Origin: Corynebacterium meitnerae
GTDB lineage: Bacteria; Actinomycetota; Actinomycetes; Mycobacteriales; Mycobacteriaceae
DNA length: 64,000 bases
Direction of reading: 5' to 3'
NCBI RefSeq assembly: GCF_027570075.1
Contig: NZ_JAKMUS010000002.1
Span: 1 to 64,000 of the forward strand
Part shown: positions 53,541-64,000 of the stretch, piece by piece
Position numbering within the stretch: position 1 is the stretch's first letter
Layout of the letters: every line of letters starts with the position of its first letter
Position numbers and translations under genes: made by a program
Notes under the pieces: generated by a model
What the model was told of the DNA's origin: nothing
Seen by the model: the letters and a program-made list of their open reading frames with translations, nothing else
The model's database searches: none

Positions 53541-54760
53541 GCAATGAAGTGAAGAAGAACTACACCGACGCTGAGCTCGAGAAGATGAGCAATGCCGAGC
53601 TGGCTGCCCTGGGTACCGAGCTCGATGACGTGACGATTGCGTACCGCAAGGAACGCTGGCCGATTGAGAATGATCCGGCTGAGAAGCGTGCCGCCGCAGG
53701 CGTCAACACCTGGCTGATCATCTCTATCGTGATGGGTATCGCCTTCCTGGGTGTTTACCTGTTCTGGCCGTGGGAGGCTAAGTTCCACGGCGATGAGGGT
53801 CTCTTCCTCTACTCGCTGTACACCCCGCTGCTCGGTTTGACCTCTGGTCTGGCACTCGCAGCACTTGGCTTCGCCATCATCCAGTACGTGAAGAAGTTCG
53901 TGCCGGAAGAGGTCGCTGTCCAGCGTCGCCACGACGGCCGTTCCTCAGAGCTGGATCGTCGTACGACGACGGCTCTGCTGAATGATGCATGGCAGACCTC
54001 CACCCTTGGTCGCCGCAAGGTGATGAAGGGCCTGCTCGGCGGTGCCGGCCTCATGGCTGGTCTGGCGATCATCGCCCCGATGGGTGGCCTCATCAAGAAC
54101 CCATGGCGTGTGCGTCACGACATGAACTACCTCGGTGACGGCACCCTGTGGACCCAGGGTTGGTCCATGGCCCGTAACGGCACGAAGCTGTACCTCGGCC
54201 GTGACACCGGTGCTATTGCAGAGCTGCATGAGACCGGCAAGGGTGACCACTACAGCACCGCGGGTGTCTCCCGCCTGGTGCGTATGCGCCCGGAGGATCT
54301 TGACGCTGCTTCTATGGAGACGGTCTTCCCGCTTCTGGAAGAAGATGTCAACGATGGCGACAAGTACGACGCTGAGCGTGACGTCTACGAGCAGCACATG
54401 CACTCGCTGCACGGCCCACGTAACGCTGTCATGTTGATCCGCCTGCGTTCCGCCGATGCCGAGAAGGCTATCGAGCGCGAAGGCCAGGAGGACTTCCACT
54501 ACGGCGACTACTACGCCTACTCGAAGATTTGTACCCACATTGGTTGCCCGACCTCTCTCTACGAGGCGCAAACCAACCGCATTCTTTGCCCCTGCCACCA
54601 GTCGCAGTTCGACGCGTTGCAGTACGGCAAGCCGGTGTTCGGCCCGGCAGCACGCGCTCTGCCGCAGCTGCCGATCGACATCGACGAAGACGGTTACCTC
54701 ATTGCCCGCGGGGACTTCATTGAGCCCGTTGGCCCGGCATTCTGGGAGCGTAAGTCCTAA
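53537..54760 (+). CDS. qcrA: Rieske iron-sulphur protein of the bc1 complex
   Basis: 407 aa, the long actinobacterial form with three membrane helices (about 55-80, 95-120, 165-190) before the Rieske domain. The 2Fe-2S ligands are in CTHIGC and CPCHQS. A Tat-like RRKVMKG precedes the third helix. Overlaps qcrC by 4 bp and qcrB by 1 bp. Confidence 0.96.
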   Translation: MSNEVKKNYTDAELEKMSNAELAALGTELDDVTIAYRKERWPIENDPAEKRAAAGVNTWLIISIVMGIAFLGVYLFWPWEAKFHGDEGLFLYSLYTPLLGLTSGLALAALGFAIIQYVKKFVPEEVAVQRRHDGRSSELDRRTTTALLNDAWQTSTLGRRKVMKGLLGGAGLMAGLAIIAPMGGLIKNPWRVRHDMNYLGDGTLWTQGWSMARNGTKLYLGRDTGAIAELHETGKGDHYSTAGVSRLVRMRPEDLDAASMETVFPLLEEDVNDGDKYDAERDVYEQHMHSLHGPRNAVMLIRLRSADAEKAIEREGQEDFHYGDYYAYSKICTHIGCPTSLYEAQTNRILCPCHQSQFDALQYGKPVFGPAARALPQLPIDIDEDGYLIARGDFIEPVGPAFWERKS

Positions 54761-56379
54761 TGAGCACGAAACTCGCAAAAGCCGCGGACAACGCTGATTC
54801 GCGGTTCACTATCGCGGGCGTTGTTCGCCCGCAGCTGAACAAGGTCTTCCCGACCCACTGGTCGTTCATGCTTGGTGAGATGGCGCTGTACAGCTTCATC
54901 ATCCTGCTGCTGACCGGTGTTTACCTCGCACTCTTCTTTGACCCTTCCATTACGAAGGTCATCTATGAAGGTGGCTACCTGCCGCTGAACGGTGTCGAGA
55001 TGTCTCGCGCCTACGCAACCGCTCTGGACATCTCGTTCGAGGTTCGCGGTGGCTTGTTCATCCGTCAGATGCACCACTGGGCAGCGCTCATGTTCATGAT
55101 GGCGATGTTCGCCCACATGATGCGTGTCTTCTTCACTGGTGCTTTCCGTCGCCCGCGTGAGGCTAACTGGATCATCGGTTCCACCCTGATCCTCCTGGGC
55201 ATGGCTGAAGGCTTCATGGGTTACTCCCTGCCGGATGACCTGCTCTCCGGTGTTGGTCTCCGCATTATGTCCGCCATCATCGTGGGTCTGCCGATCATCG
55301 GTACCTGGATGCACTGGGCAATGTTCGGTGGCGACTTCCCGTCCGACCTCATGCTGGATCGTTTCTACATCCTGCACGTGTTGATCCTGCCGGGCATCAT
55401 CCTCGCGCTCATCGCTGCGCACCTGCTGCTCGTCTGGTTCCAGAAGCACACCCAGTTCCCGGGCCCGGGTCGCTCCGAGAACAACGTCGTGGGCGTCCGC
55501 ATTATGCCGGTCTTCGCCGTCAAGGCAGTTGGCTTCGGCATGGTGGTCTTCGGTGTCCTCGCGCTCATGGCTGGTGTGACCACCATTAATGCGATCTGGA
55601 ACATTGGTCCGTACAACCCGTCGCAGGTGTCCGCAGGTTCCCAGCCGGATATCTACATGCTGTGGACTGACGGTGCTGCTCGTGTCATGCCGGCATGGGA
55701 GCTCTACCTTGGCAACTACACCATCCCGGGTGTGTTCTGGGTTGCTCTGCTTGCAGGTGCTATGGTTGTCGCTCTGATGGCGTACCCCTTCATTGAGAAG
55801 AAGGTCACCGGCGACGACGAGCACCACAACCTGCTGCAGCGTCCGCGCGATGTCCCGGTTCGTACCGGTATCGGCGTTATGGGCCTGGTCTTCTTCCTGC
55901 TGCTCACGCTGTCCGGTGGTAACGACCTCTTCGCTTACCACTTCCAGATCTCGCTGAACGCTATGACCTGGATCGGTCGTATCGGTCTGCTGGTTCTGCC
56001 GCCGCTGGCTTACTTCATCACCTACCGCATCTGCATCGGCCTGCAGCGCTCCGACCGCGAGGTCCTGGAGCATGGTGTTGCAACCGGTGTGATCCAGAAG
56101 CTGCCGAACGGTGCGTTTGTTGAGATCCACCAGCCGATTGGCCCGGTGGACGAGCACGGTCACCAGATCCCGCTGGAGTACGGTGGCGCACGTGTTCCGA
56201 AGCAGATGAACGAGCTCGGCTACGCTGACTCCGAGACCTCCGGCATCTTCAAGTCGGACGACCCGGCTCTCGTCGCTCGCCGCAACGAGATCGCACGCAA
56301 CAACCACCACGAAGAGGTGGAGACCCTGCGCGCACTCGAGGCGGAGAAGTCCTCGACTGACCGCGACGCCGGCAAGTAA
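54760..56379 (+). CDS. qcrB: Cytochrome b of the bc1 complex
   Basis: 539 aa. The N-terminal half carries the four-helix haem b core ([23 protein letters not shown]), followed by the helices of the quinol sites, and a C-terminal cytoplasmic extension of about 110 residues typical of actinobacteria. Oxidises menaquinol. ATG overlaps the qcrA stop (TAATG). Terminator follows. Confidence 0.96.
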   Translation: MSTKLAKAADNADSRFTIAGVVRPQLNKVFPTHWSFMLGEMALYSFIILLLTGVYLALFFDPSITKVIYEGGYLPLNGVEMSRAYATALDISFEVRGGLFIRQMHHWAALMFMMAMFAHMMRVFFTGAFRRPREANWIIGSTLILLGMAEGFMGYSLPDDLLSGVGLRIMSAIIVGLPIIGTWMHWAMFGGDFPSDLMLDRFYILHVLILPGIILALIAAHLLLVWFQKHTQFPGPGRSENNVVGVRIMPVFAVKAVGFGMVVFGVLALMAGVTTINAIWNIGPYNPSQVSAGSQPDIYMLWTDGAARVMPAWELYLGNYTIPGVFWVALLAGAMVVALMAYPFIEKKVTGDDEHHNLLQRPRDVPVRTGIGVMGLVFFLLLTLSGGNDLFAYHFQISLNAMTWIGRIGLLVLPPLAYFITYRICIGLQRSDREVLEHGVATGVIQKLPNGAFVEIHQPIGPVDEHGHQIPLEYGGARVPKQMNELGYADSETSGIFKSDDPALVARRNEIARNNHHEEVETLRALEAEKSSTDRDAGK

Positions 56380-56390
56380 ACCGGTCCCTT

Positions 56391-56427
56391 AAGGCCCCTT
56401 TCCCGACAGTGGGAGAGGGGCCTTTTA
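56391..56427 (+). terminator. Terminator of ctaE-qcrCAB
   Basis: AAGGCCCCTTTCCC and GGGAGAGGGGCCTT pair closely, followed by TTTTACTTG. Confidence 0.88.
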
Positions 56428-56744
56428 CTTGTAACAAAACGATAAACTTCTTATGTGTGACTAAGATCACAATAAGAATTTCTCAGGTGGAAGTTGAGGT
56501 TTTCCTCCGTTGTGGCTTGTGCGTCTCGGCTTCATGTAACCGCAGGTAGAGCGTCATTTCTGAGGGTGTCACTCACAGCAAAGGTGTTGCGACAGAGGTT
56601 GGGGATATCTGGCAAAGTCCTGGAATTTTTAAATAACGACTAAATAACGGGCGCGTCGTTAGACAATCGTTGTGTCCGTTTCGTAACCTAGTCGAGACCT
56701 TGCAGCCACAGAGCGGCAAGCGAAACCTAGACATCGTAAATACA
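56428..56744. other. Promoter region upstream of the ydaO riboswitch
   Basis: No gene. Holds the CRP/GlxR-type box (56456-56471), AT-rich sequence, and a 7-bp inverted pair TAACGAC/GTCGTTA at about 56633-56661. The promoter of the riboswitch transcript probably lies near 56660-56700. Confidence 0.5.
56456..56471. promoter_or_regulatory. CRP/GlxR-type box upstream of the NlpC/P60 gene
   Basis: TGTGACTAAGATCACA is a perfect TGTGA-N6-TCACA site, lying after the qcrB terminator and 460 bp before the NlpC/P60 start. Expected ligand-dependent binding by GlxR with cAMP is inferred. Confidence 0.7.
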
Positions 56745-56903
56745 TACAGCCGAGTTCCTGAACTGCCGTCAGGCAGAAGGAAGCCGGGGAACCGAAATGT
56801 TCCTGGGGTGAACGGGAAGTAAGGGGTGCCGCAAGGTGCCGGAGCTTCCTCGAGGTGATCTCTAGCACCGAACCCGACAGCTAACCCGGTAGGCGACTGG
56901 AAG
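56745..56903 (+). promoter_or_regulatory. c-di-AMP riboswitch (ydaO/yuaA class)
   Basis: Ordered conserved blocks of the ydaO class are present: CCGGGGAACCGAAATGTTCC, GGGGTGAACGGGAAG, then ACCGAACCCGACAGCTAACC and GGTAGGCGACTGGAAG. The element ends about 15 nt before the GTG of a secreted NlpC/P60 protein, which is the usual actinobacterial target. High c-di-AMP normally switches such genes off. Boundaries are approximate; the 5' end could be up to 50 nt earlier. Confidence 0.88.
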
Positions 56904-56918
56904 ATATGGAGTTACATA

Positions 56919-57659
56919 GTGGCTAAGCATCGCCGCCAGACCACGTCCGCTACCAAGCGTGGTCTTACCGCTGCATCCGCCGTCATCGCCGGCGCAACCC
57001 TCGTTGCACCGACTGCTGCTAACGCTGCAGAGGTTCGTGTTCCTAACTCTGCCTTTGCTGCTGACGTGCCGGGCGTCGAGAACATCCCGGGTCTTGCGAA
57101 CGTGCCGGGCATTGAGGCTTGGGTTCCGTCCCTCGCTGGTAAGGCTACGCCGAACGCAAACGTGAACGCTGCTATCCAGGCTGCTAAGGCAAATGCTGGC
57201 CTGAACGCTATCCCGGGCTTCAACCAGTGGATCGCGGGCGTTGAGGCTAAGTACGCTGGCGCGCCTGCCCAGTACCGTGGCGCAGCACAGGCTGCCGCAC
57301 CGGCACCGGTCCAGCCGCAGGGCCAGCGCATCCTCGAGATCGCTAAGTCCAAGATTGGTTCCCCGTACGTCTACGGCGCTGCCGGCCCGAACGCGTTTGA
57401 CTGCTCTGGCTTCACCTCCTGGGTTTACGCTCAGGCTGGTAAGTCCATCCCGCGCACCTCTGGCGCACAGGCTGCTGCTGGTCAGCGCGTGGCTATTTCA
57501 GACCTGCAGCCGGGTGACATCGTTGTCTACTACTCTGGCGCTTCCCATGTCGGCATCTACGCCGGCAACGGTCAGATCATTGACGCTCTGAACTCTGGCA
57601 CCCCGGTGGGCTACCGTCCGCTGAACCTGATGCCGATTCACTCCGCTGTTCGTTTCTAA
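56919..57659 (+). CDS. Secreted NlpC/P60 cell-wall hydrolase
   Basis: 246 aa. A basic N terminus and signal peptide (cleavage near residue 37, ANA-A), an Ala/Pro/Asn-rich middle, and a C-terminal NlpC/P60 domain (about 135-246) with Cys162 (FDCSGF) and His211 (SHVGIY). It cleaves peptide stems of peptidoglycan. GTG start with GGAG upstream, under control of the ydaO riboswitch. Downstream is a second NlpC/P60 gene, with which it shares a similar C-terminal domain, separated by a terminator. Confidence 0.93.
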   Translation: MAKHRRQTTSATKRGLTAASAVIAGATLVAPTAANAAEVRVPNSAFAADVPGVENIPGLANVPGIEAWVPSLAGKATPNANVNAAIQAAKANAGLNAIPGFNQWIAGVEAKYAGAPAQYRGAAQAAAPAPVQPQGQRILEIAKSKIGSPYVYGAAGPNAFDCSGFTSWVYAQAGKSIPRTSGAQAAAGQRVAISDLQPGDIVVYYSGASHVGIYAGNGQIIDALNSGTPVGYRPLNLMPIHSAVRF

Positions 57660-57676
57660 GCGGTAGAGGAATCGTG

Positions 57677-57699
57677 AGCCCGGCTTCGGCCGGGCTTTC
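57677..57699 (+). terminator. Terminator of the first NlpC/P60 gene
   Basis: AGCCCGGC-TTCG-GCCGGGCT, a perfect stem with a UUCG tetraloop, followed by TTTCTC. Confidence 0.88.
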
Positions 57700-57848
57700 T
57701 CAATTTTCACACCTGTAACAACCAGCTGTTTTAGCGTTATTCGGCGTTTGACCGGTGGGGGCGAGCGCTATACCTTTAATAGAGGTTTTGAGCTTCAAGC
57801 TAGTTGTTTCAAACTAGTTATTTCTGTCCGAGAAAGAGGTCGCTTCTA

Positions 57849-58871
57849 GTGGGCATGCATCGTGCTTCCTTCCGTTTCCGTCCAGTAGTCGTGGCGGGAC
57901 TTCTTGCTGGCTTCTCAGCGTCCACTGTTTCTGTTCCGGCTCAGGCTGATGAGGTGGATCACATCATTGAGGAGCTCAGTGCTATCTCCGAGGAAGCGAC
58001 GGCTAAGTCGGAGGAAGTTAAGGAAATCGAAGACGAGATCGCCAAGGGGGAGGGCGAGGTCGCGGCTCTGCGCGAGTCTGCAGAGGAAGCGCGCCGTGCC
58101 GCGGAGGAAGCGAAGAACGCTCGTTCCGGCGCGCAGGGTGAGGTCGACGAGAGTGCGCGGACGCAGTACCGCAACCTGTCCAACGATGCGCACGTGAACG
58201 CTCTGAAGTCGGCGAACCCACAGGAGGCGATTGACCGGTCTTCTTATCTCGGTTCTTTGGCTCGTTCCGCGCAGCGGACCCTGGCAGAGTCCCAGCGCCT
58301 GAACGAGGAAGCTGCTTCGCGCGCAACGGATGCTGATATTGCCGTCGCCGTGGCTAATTTCCGTCAAAGCCAGCTGGAGGGCAAGCGTGACAAGCTGGAT
58401 CGTGAGCGTAAAGAGCTCGATGAGAAGGTGAAGGAGATTGAGGCCAAGGTTGATGGCTTCACTCCTGAGCAGCGCCTGCGCTGGGAAGAGAAGAACGGTC
58501 CGGTTGCTCTCAACGTTCCGCCGTCTGCGTATGGCACCGGGGTTGTTGCTTCGGCTTTGTCCAAGCTGGGCTCGCCGTATGGTTGGGGCGCTACCGGTCC
58601 GAACCAGTTTGATTGCTCTGGTCTGATGGTGTGGTCCTACGCTCAGAACGGAAAGTCCATTCCGCGTACATCGCAGGCTCAGCTGGCTGGCGGTACACGT
58701 GTGTCCATGTCGGAGCTTCAGCCGGGCGACATCATCGGCTACTACCCGGGCGTGACGCACGTGGGCATGTACATCGGTAATGGCCAGGTGGTTCATGCTT
58801 CGGACTATGGCATTCCGGTTCAGGTTGTTCCTCTGAATTCGATGCCGGTGCAGGGTGCAGTCCGCTACTAG
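57849..58871 (+). CDS. Secreted coiled-coil NlpC/P60 hydrolase (RipA-like)
   Basis: 340 aa. Signal peptide ending near AQA-DEVD, then a long coiled coil (about 35-200, rich in Glu/Ala/Arg) and a C-terminal NlpC/P60 domain with Cys256 (FDCSGL) and His305 (THVGMY). The layout matches the RipA-type endopeptidases that act at the division septum. GTG start at 57849 chosen with GAAAGAGG upstream; ATG 57855 is possible. pimB begins inside its end. Confidence 0.9.
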   Translation: MGMHRASFRFRPVVVAGLLAGFSASTVSVPAQADEVDHIIEELSAISEEATAKSEEVKEIEDEIAKGEGEVAALRESAEEARRAAEEAKNARSGAQGEVDESARTQYRNLSNDAHVNALKSANPQEAIDRSSYLGSLARSAQRTLAESQRLNEEAASRATDADIAVAVANFRQSQLEGKRDKLDRERKELDEKVKEIEAKVDGFTPEQRLRWEEKNGPVALNVPPSAYGTGVVASALSKLGSPYGWGATGPNQFDCSGLMVWSYAQNGKSIPRTSQAQLAGGTRVSMSELQPGDIIGYYPGVTHVGMYIGNGQVVHASDYGIPVQVVPLNSMPVQGAVRY

Positions 58872-60012
58872 TCGGGTTCTGCTGGTTACGAATGATTTCC
58901 CGCCGACGGTTGGCGGGATTCAGTCGTATTTAGAGCAGTTCGTTTCAGAGGTTGTTGCGCGTCGCGGCAGTGATTCGATCATCGTGTTCGCGTCAACACA
59001 AGATGAGGAAGCAGCAAAGCTTTTCGACGCCTCCCAGACCTACCCCATCCACCGCTGGCCCCATCGGGTGATGCTGCCCACCCCGGCAACAGCTCGGGAG
59101 ATGAAGCAGATCATCCGTGAGTACCAGATCGACACAGTGTGGTTTGGTGCGGCTGCGCCTTTGGCGCTCCTTGCACAGCAGGCGCGTGAGGCAGGTGCGC
59201 AGACGATCGTTTCCACCACCCATGGGCATGAAGTTGGGTGGTCGATGTTGCCTGGTGCGCGTCAGATGCTGCGCCGCATTGGCAACACCACGGACACGTT
59301 GACATATGTGTCGGAATACACGCGACGTCGTTTCTCTTCTGCCTTTGGTACGCGTCCCTTGTATGTTGCGTTGCCTTCGGGAGTGGATACGGAATTCTTC
59401 CGGCCGGCGTCTTCAGAGGAAAAACTGCAGACGCGTTCAAAATTTGGTTATGGGGATGAACCGCTGGTTGTTGTGGCGTCCAGGCTTGTGGCGCGTAAGG
59501 GGCAGGACAAGCTCATTCGTGGTTGGAAGACGGTACAGGAAGCGTTCCCCGATGCACGGCTCGCTGTGATCGGGGAGGGCCCGTATCGGAAAACCCTTGA
59601 CCAGCTTGCTCGGCCCTACGGTGATGCTGTGACCTTGCATGGTCGCCTGTCCAGGACAGATATGCGGGATCTCGTCGCAGCGGCAGACATCATGGCTATG
59701 CCGGCGCGTACTCGCGGCGGTGGGTTGGATGTGGAAGGCCTAGGCATTGTCTACCTTGAAGCCCAAGCGTGTGGTGTGCCTGTCCTCGCGGGGTTGTCCG
59801 GCGGTGCACCGGAAACGGTTACTCCGGACACCGGCCTTGTCGTCGATGGGGCGAGCACCCAGGATGTTGCGGAAGCGGTGGTGGAATTGTTGGGGGACAA
59901 GGAGCGTCGAAAAGCAATGGGGCGTAAGGGACGCGAACATGTTTCCGATGTTTTTTCCTGGGAGGCCTTGGGGGACAGACTCGACGGCGTGCTGTTTGAT
60001 GGGCGGGTCTAG
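58855..60012 (+). CDS. pimB: PimB-type GDP-mannose mannosyltransferase
   Basis: 385-aa GT4 glycosyltransferase. N-terminal VLLVTNDFPPTVGGIQSYL matches the phosphatidylinositol mannoside enzymes; the C-terminal donor-binding part has GEGPYRKTL and EGLGIVYLEAQACGVPV. It adds the second mannose to phosphatidylinositol monomannoside, or to a glucuronyl-diacylglycerol acceptor in corynebacterial lipoglycan synthesis. The GTG start overlaps the preceding NlpC/P60 gene by 17 bp, so translation is likely coupled. No other in-frame start fits the opening of the domain. Confidence 0.92.
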   Translation: MQSATSRVLLVTNDFPPTVGGIQSYLEQFVSEVVARRGSDSIIVFASTQDEEAAKLFDASQTYPIHRWPHRVMLPTPATAREMKQIIREYQIDTVWFGAAAPLALLAQQAREAGAQTIVSTTHGHEVGWSMLPGARQMLRRIGNTTDTLTYVSEYTRRRFSSAFGTRPLYVALPSGVDTEFFRPASSEEKLQTRSKFGYGDEPLVVVASRLVARKGQDKLIRGWKTVQEAFPDARLAVIGEGPYRKTLDQLARPYGDAVTLHGRLSRTDMRDLVAAADIMAMPARTRGGGLDVEGLGIVYLEAQACGVPVLAGLSGGAPETVTPDTGLVVDGASTQDVAEAVVELLGDKERRKAMGRKGREHVSDVFSWEALGDRLDGVLFDGRV

Positions 60013-60023
60013 AATGAAGCGCT

Positions 60024-60983
60024 ATGTCTAAGGCAAAGCTGACCATCGGGTTCGATATCGGGGGTACCAATACCCGTGCTGGTGTCGTCGATGAGCGCGG
60101 CCACGTCCTTGATGTGGAGTCCACAAGCACCCCGCATACTGCGGAAGAGCTGCAAGGCGCGATCGTGGGCATGGTGAATACTCTGCGCGACCGTGGCCAC
60201 GCAGATTCGATTGGTTCCGTGGGGCTTGCTGTTGCTGGATTCCTCGACCCTTACTGTGAGGTTGTTCGTTTTGCTCCGCACTTGCCGTGGCAGGACAACG
60301 CGCCGGTGCGGAAGATTCTGCAAGAAGAACTGAAACTCCCCGTGCGCTTGGAGCATGACGCGAATTCCGCTGCGTGGGGTGAGTACCGGTTCGGTGCTGC
60401 TCAAAAGGCCGATACTTGGGTTCTGTTCGCGGTGGGCACAGGAATTGGTGCGACGCTTATGCAGAACGGCGAGATCTATCGCGGGGCGTACGGCACTGCG
60501 CCTGAATTTGGTCATGTGACCGTGGTGCCTGGTGGTCGTGCCTGCTCGTGTGGCAAGCAAGGCTGTTTGGAGCGCTACGCATCTGGCACCGCACTGGTGG
60601 ACACCGCGGTAGAGATTGCTACCAAGGGTGGTTTTGAATCTTGCAAGCTCTACCGAAAAGCAGTGGACAAACGCGCCACAGGCAATGATGTTGTCGCCGC
60701 TGCCCGTGCGGGCGACGCATTGGGCTTAGCGACGATGGACCACTTCGCACACTGGTTGGGCCAGGGCCTGTCAATGGTGTGTGATGTGTTGGACCCAGAG
60801 CTCATCGTTCTTGGCGGGGGAGTGAGCCGTGATGCGGACTTATTCCTGGGTACCGCAGAGGAGATCATGTCCCGATCAGTGGTGGGCGCTGGTTTCCGTC
60901 CATTGCCACGCCTGGAAACAGCGGAATTGGGTTCCCAGGCGGGTATGATCGGCGTTGCTGATTTGGCCCGACACCTGATGTAG
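60024..60983 (+). CDS. glk: Glucokinase (ROK family)
   Basis: 319 aa. ATP loop FDIGGTNTRAGVV, catalytic Asp in EHDANSAAWGE, and the ROK zinc site with CSCGKQGCLERY. Phosphorylates glucose with ATP. The ATG is 8 nt after TAGAAT (60010-60015), nearly leaderless. 11 bp after the pimB stop; plsC follows after 7 bp. Confidence 0.93.
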   Translation: MSKAKLTIGFDIGGTNTRAGVVDERGHVLDVESTSTPHTAEELQGAIVGMVNTLRDRGHADSIGSVGLAVAGFLDPYCEVVRFAPHLPWQDNAPVRKILQEELKLPVRLEHDANSAAWGEYRFGAAQKADTWVLFAVGTGIGATLMQNGEIYRGAYGTAPEFGHVTVVPGGRACSCGKQGCLERYASGTALVDTAVEIATKGGFESCKLYRKAVDKRATGNDVVAAARAGDALGLATMDHFAHWLGQGLSMVCDVLDPELIVLGGGVSRDADLFLGTAEEIMSRSVVGAGFRPLPRLETAELGSQAGMIGVADLARHLM

Positions 60984-60990
60984 AGGAAAC

Positions 60991-61740
60991 ATGAACAACA
61001 AGTGGTACAAGTTCTTTAAGTACATCCTGATTGGGCCGTGGCTGCGTGTGTGGAACCGGCCGGAGACTTACGGGCTGGAGAATATCCCGCCGGAAGGTAC
61101 GCCGGCGCTCATGGTGTCTAACCACCAGGCAGTGATGGATTCCTTCTACTTCCCACTGGTGTGCCCGCGCCAGCTGGTTCACCCAGCGAAGAAGGAGTAC
61201 TTCACCTCCCCGGGCCTGTCCGGTGCAGTTCAGAAGTTTTTTATGACGGCAGTGGGGCAGGTCCCCATTGACCGCGAGTCCAAGGACGCAGGTTCTGCAC
61301 TGTTGAAGGTGACACAGGAGGTCTTCGACAACGGTGATCTGTTCTGCATCTACCCGGAGGGCACTCGTTCGCCCGACGGCCGAATTTACAAAGGCAAGAC
61401 CGGCATGGCGCGCGTAGCTATGGAATCGGGTGTGCCGTGCATTCCGGTTGCCATGATTGGTACCCGTGATGCCAATCCGATTGGCTCGTGGATTCCGCGG
61501 CCGGCCAAGGTGCGCGTGAAGATCGGCAAGCCGGTTGACCCGCACCAGTGGGCGCGCGATAACGGCTTTGAGCCGGATGATCCGGCAGTGTGGCGTCCGT
61601 TCACGGACTTTTTCATGCAGCAGCTCGTGGAGATGTCGGGTTACCCCTACGTGGATGCGTATGCCGCTGATGTGAAGAAGTCACTCGAAGCTGGCAAGGG
61701 TTACCCGAAGGGCACCGAGCCAACCGGGGACCAGTTCTAG
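60991..61740 (+). CDS. plsC: 1-acyl-sn-glycerol-3-phosphate acyltransferase (PlsC family)
   Basis: 249 aa. Motif I NHQAVMD (residues 44-50) with the catalytic His/Asp and motif III YPEGTRSPDG. It makes phosphatidic acid by acylating the 2-position, or a related lipid acylation. Reads in the same run as glk, with 7 bp between them, and the next gene starts 11 bp later. Confidence 0.9.
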   Translation: MNNKWYKFFKYILIGPWLRVWNRPETYGLENIPPEGTPALMVSNHQAVMDSFYFPLVCPRQLVHPAKKEYFTSPGLSGAVQKFFMTAVGQVPIDRESKDAGSALLKVTQEVFDNGDLFCIYPEGTRSPDGRIYKGKTGMARVAMESGVPCIPVAMIGTRDANPIGSWIPRPAKVRVKIGKPVDPHQWARDNGFEPDDPAVWRPFTDFFMQQLVEMSGYPYVDAYAADVKKSLEAGKGYPKGTEPTGDQF

Positions 61741-61751
61741 TTAGGCGTTTT

Positions 61752-62264
61752 GTGCGGTACTTTTACGACACTGAATTCATCGAAGACGGTGACACGATCA
61801 CCCTCGTATCCATCGGCATCGTTGCTGAGGATGGGCGCGAGTACTATGCCGTGTCTACTGACTTTGATGGTTCGCGCGCAAACCGCTGGGTGCGGGAGAA
61901 CGTGCTGGCTAAGCTGCCCAACCTGGATAATCCGGTGTGGAAACCACAGCGGCAGATCCGGGATGAGGTCTACGAATTCCTCACTACCGACGGCCAGCGG
62001 CCGGAGCTGTGGGCATGGGTGGGCGCTTACGATCACGTGGTGTTTGCACAGCTGTGGGGCGATATGACGAAGCTGCCCAAGGACCTGCCGCGTTATACCC
62101 GGGAGCTGAAGCAGTACTGGGATATGGCGGGCCGGCCGTCGCTGCCGCGAACACCGAAAGACAACCATGATGCGCTCGTGGATGCGCGCCATAACCTTCA
62201 TAAGTTCCGCGCCTGCCAGCGGGCACTTCCGCTCGATCGGCGTGGGTTTGTATCAAATAGATAG
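61752..62264 (+). CDS. DEDDh exoribonuclease (polyadenylate-specific 3'-exoribonuclease AS type)
   Basis: 170 aa. First acidic pair in FYDTEFIEDG, second in GAYDHVVFAQL, and DALVDARHNLHK with the last Asp/His. This matches the small actinobacterial RNase AS fold that trims adenylate-rich RNA ends. The GTG start is the only one giving the DTEF motif in place. In the same gene order as mycobacteria, upstream of class II aroG. Confidence 0.88.
   Translation: MRYFYDTEFIEDGDTITLVSIGIVAEDGREYYAVSTDFDGSRANRWVRENVLAKLPNLDNPVWKPQRQIRDEVYEFLTTDGQRPELWAWVGAYDHVVFAQLWGDMTKLPKDLPRYTRELKQYWDMAGRPSLPRTPKDNHDALVDARHNLHKFRACQRALPLDRRGFVSNR

Positions 62265-64000
<1,736 letters not shown>

Noticed and set aside
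54757..56310. Minus-strand 517-codon frame opposite qcrB
   Set aside because: Shadow of a highly expressed membrane protein gene; no start signal.

Overview
The window is chromosomal DNA of a Corynebacterium-type actinobacterium with fairly high GC. Evidence for this: GlnE with two glutamine synthetases; an actinobacterial bcc-aa3 respiratory branch (ctaC-ctaF, ctaE-qcrC-qcrA-qcrB with a diheme QcrC); an AceF with three lipoyl domains; a PimB-type mannosyltransferase; a fused RNase H/phosphatase; class II DAHP synthase; and many leaderless starts in which a TANNNT box lies 6-8 nt before ATG or GTG. The species cannot be named from this. No tRNA, CRISPR array, prophage or transposase was seen.

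Layout. 1-154: one copy of a 98-bp repeat. 155-14158 (housekeeping): SURF1-like protein, LMW phosphatase, Nif3-like protein, zinc-ribbon protein, RNase H/phosphatase fusion, rnpB, RNB exonuclease, a galactokinase-like protein lacking catalytic residues, CYTH/CHAD protein, glnA2-glnE. 14233-24327 (accessory-rich): thrC, a 44-aa ORF, a serine protease, an HNH/DUF222 protein, two paralogous membrane proteins around a secreted protein and a Nudix/GH25 pair, a DUF4272-like protein and an MFS exporter. 24386-27230: glnA, RDD and DUF4191 proteins. 27334-33427: a fatty-acid module, htdX-fabG4 divergent from fadA2-acyl-CoA oxidase. 33517-41913 (minus strand): aceF, gcvP-gcvT-gcvH, lipB-lipA. 42021-49574: an unknown gene, the second copy of the 98-bp repeat, pepA, ilvE, a DUF3043 gene with cobT, erpA, asnB. 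50057-56379: cytochrome oxidase and bc1 genes. 56380-58871: a c-di-AMP (ydaO) riboswitch, a CRP/GlxR-type box and two NlpC/P60 cell-wall hydrolases. 58855-64000: pimB, glk, plsC, an exoribonuclease, class II aroG and the end of a probable PknL-like kinase.

How the genes connect. LipB/LipA make the lipoyl cofactor used by neighbouring GcvH and AceF. GlnE is expected to modify GlnA (it has the target Tyr), not the adjacent GlnA2 (Phe there). The oxidase and bc1 genes form the two halves of one respiratory supercomplex; ctaD is not in the window. The HtdX-FabG4-FadA2-oxidase set can supply all four reactions of a beta-oxidation-type cycle.

Most novel signals: an ungapped 98-bp element in two inverted copies 42 kb apart with AT-rich palindromic ends; a 292-bp perfect duplication inside aceF; an HtdX carrying a charged helical N-terminal extension next to an acyl-CoA oxidase-type enzyme; a cell-wall hydrolase leader combining a c-di-AMP riboswitch with a perfect cAMP-receptor-type box; and two enzymes (GalK-like, CobT) that lack key catalytic residues.
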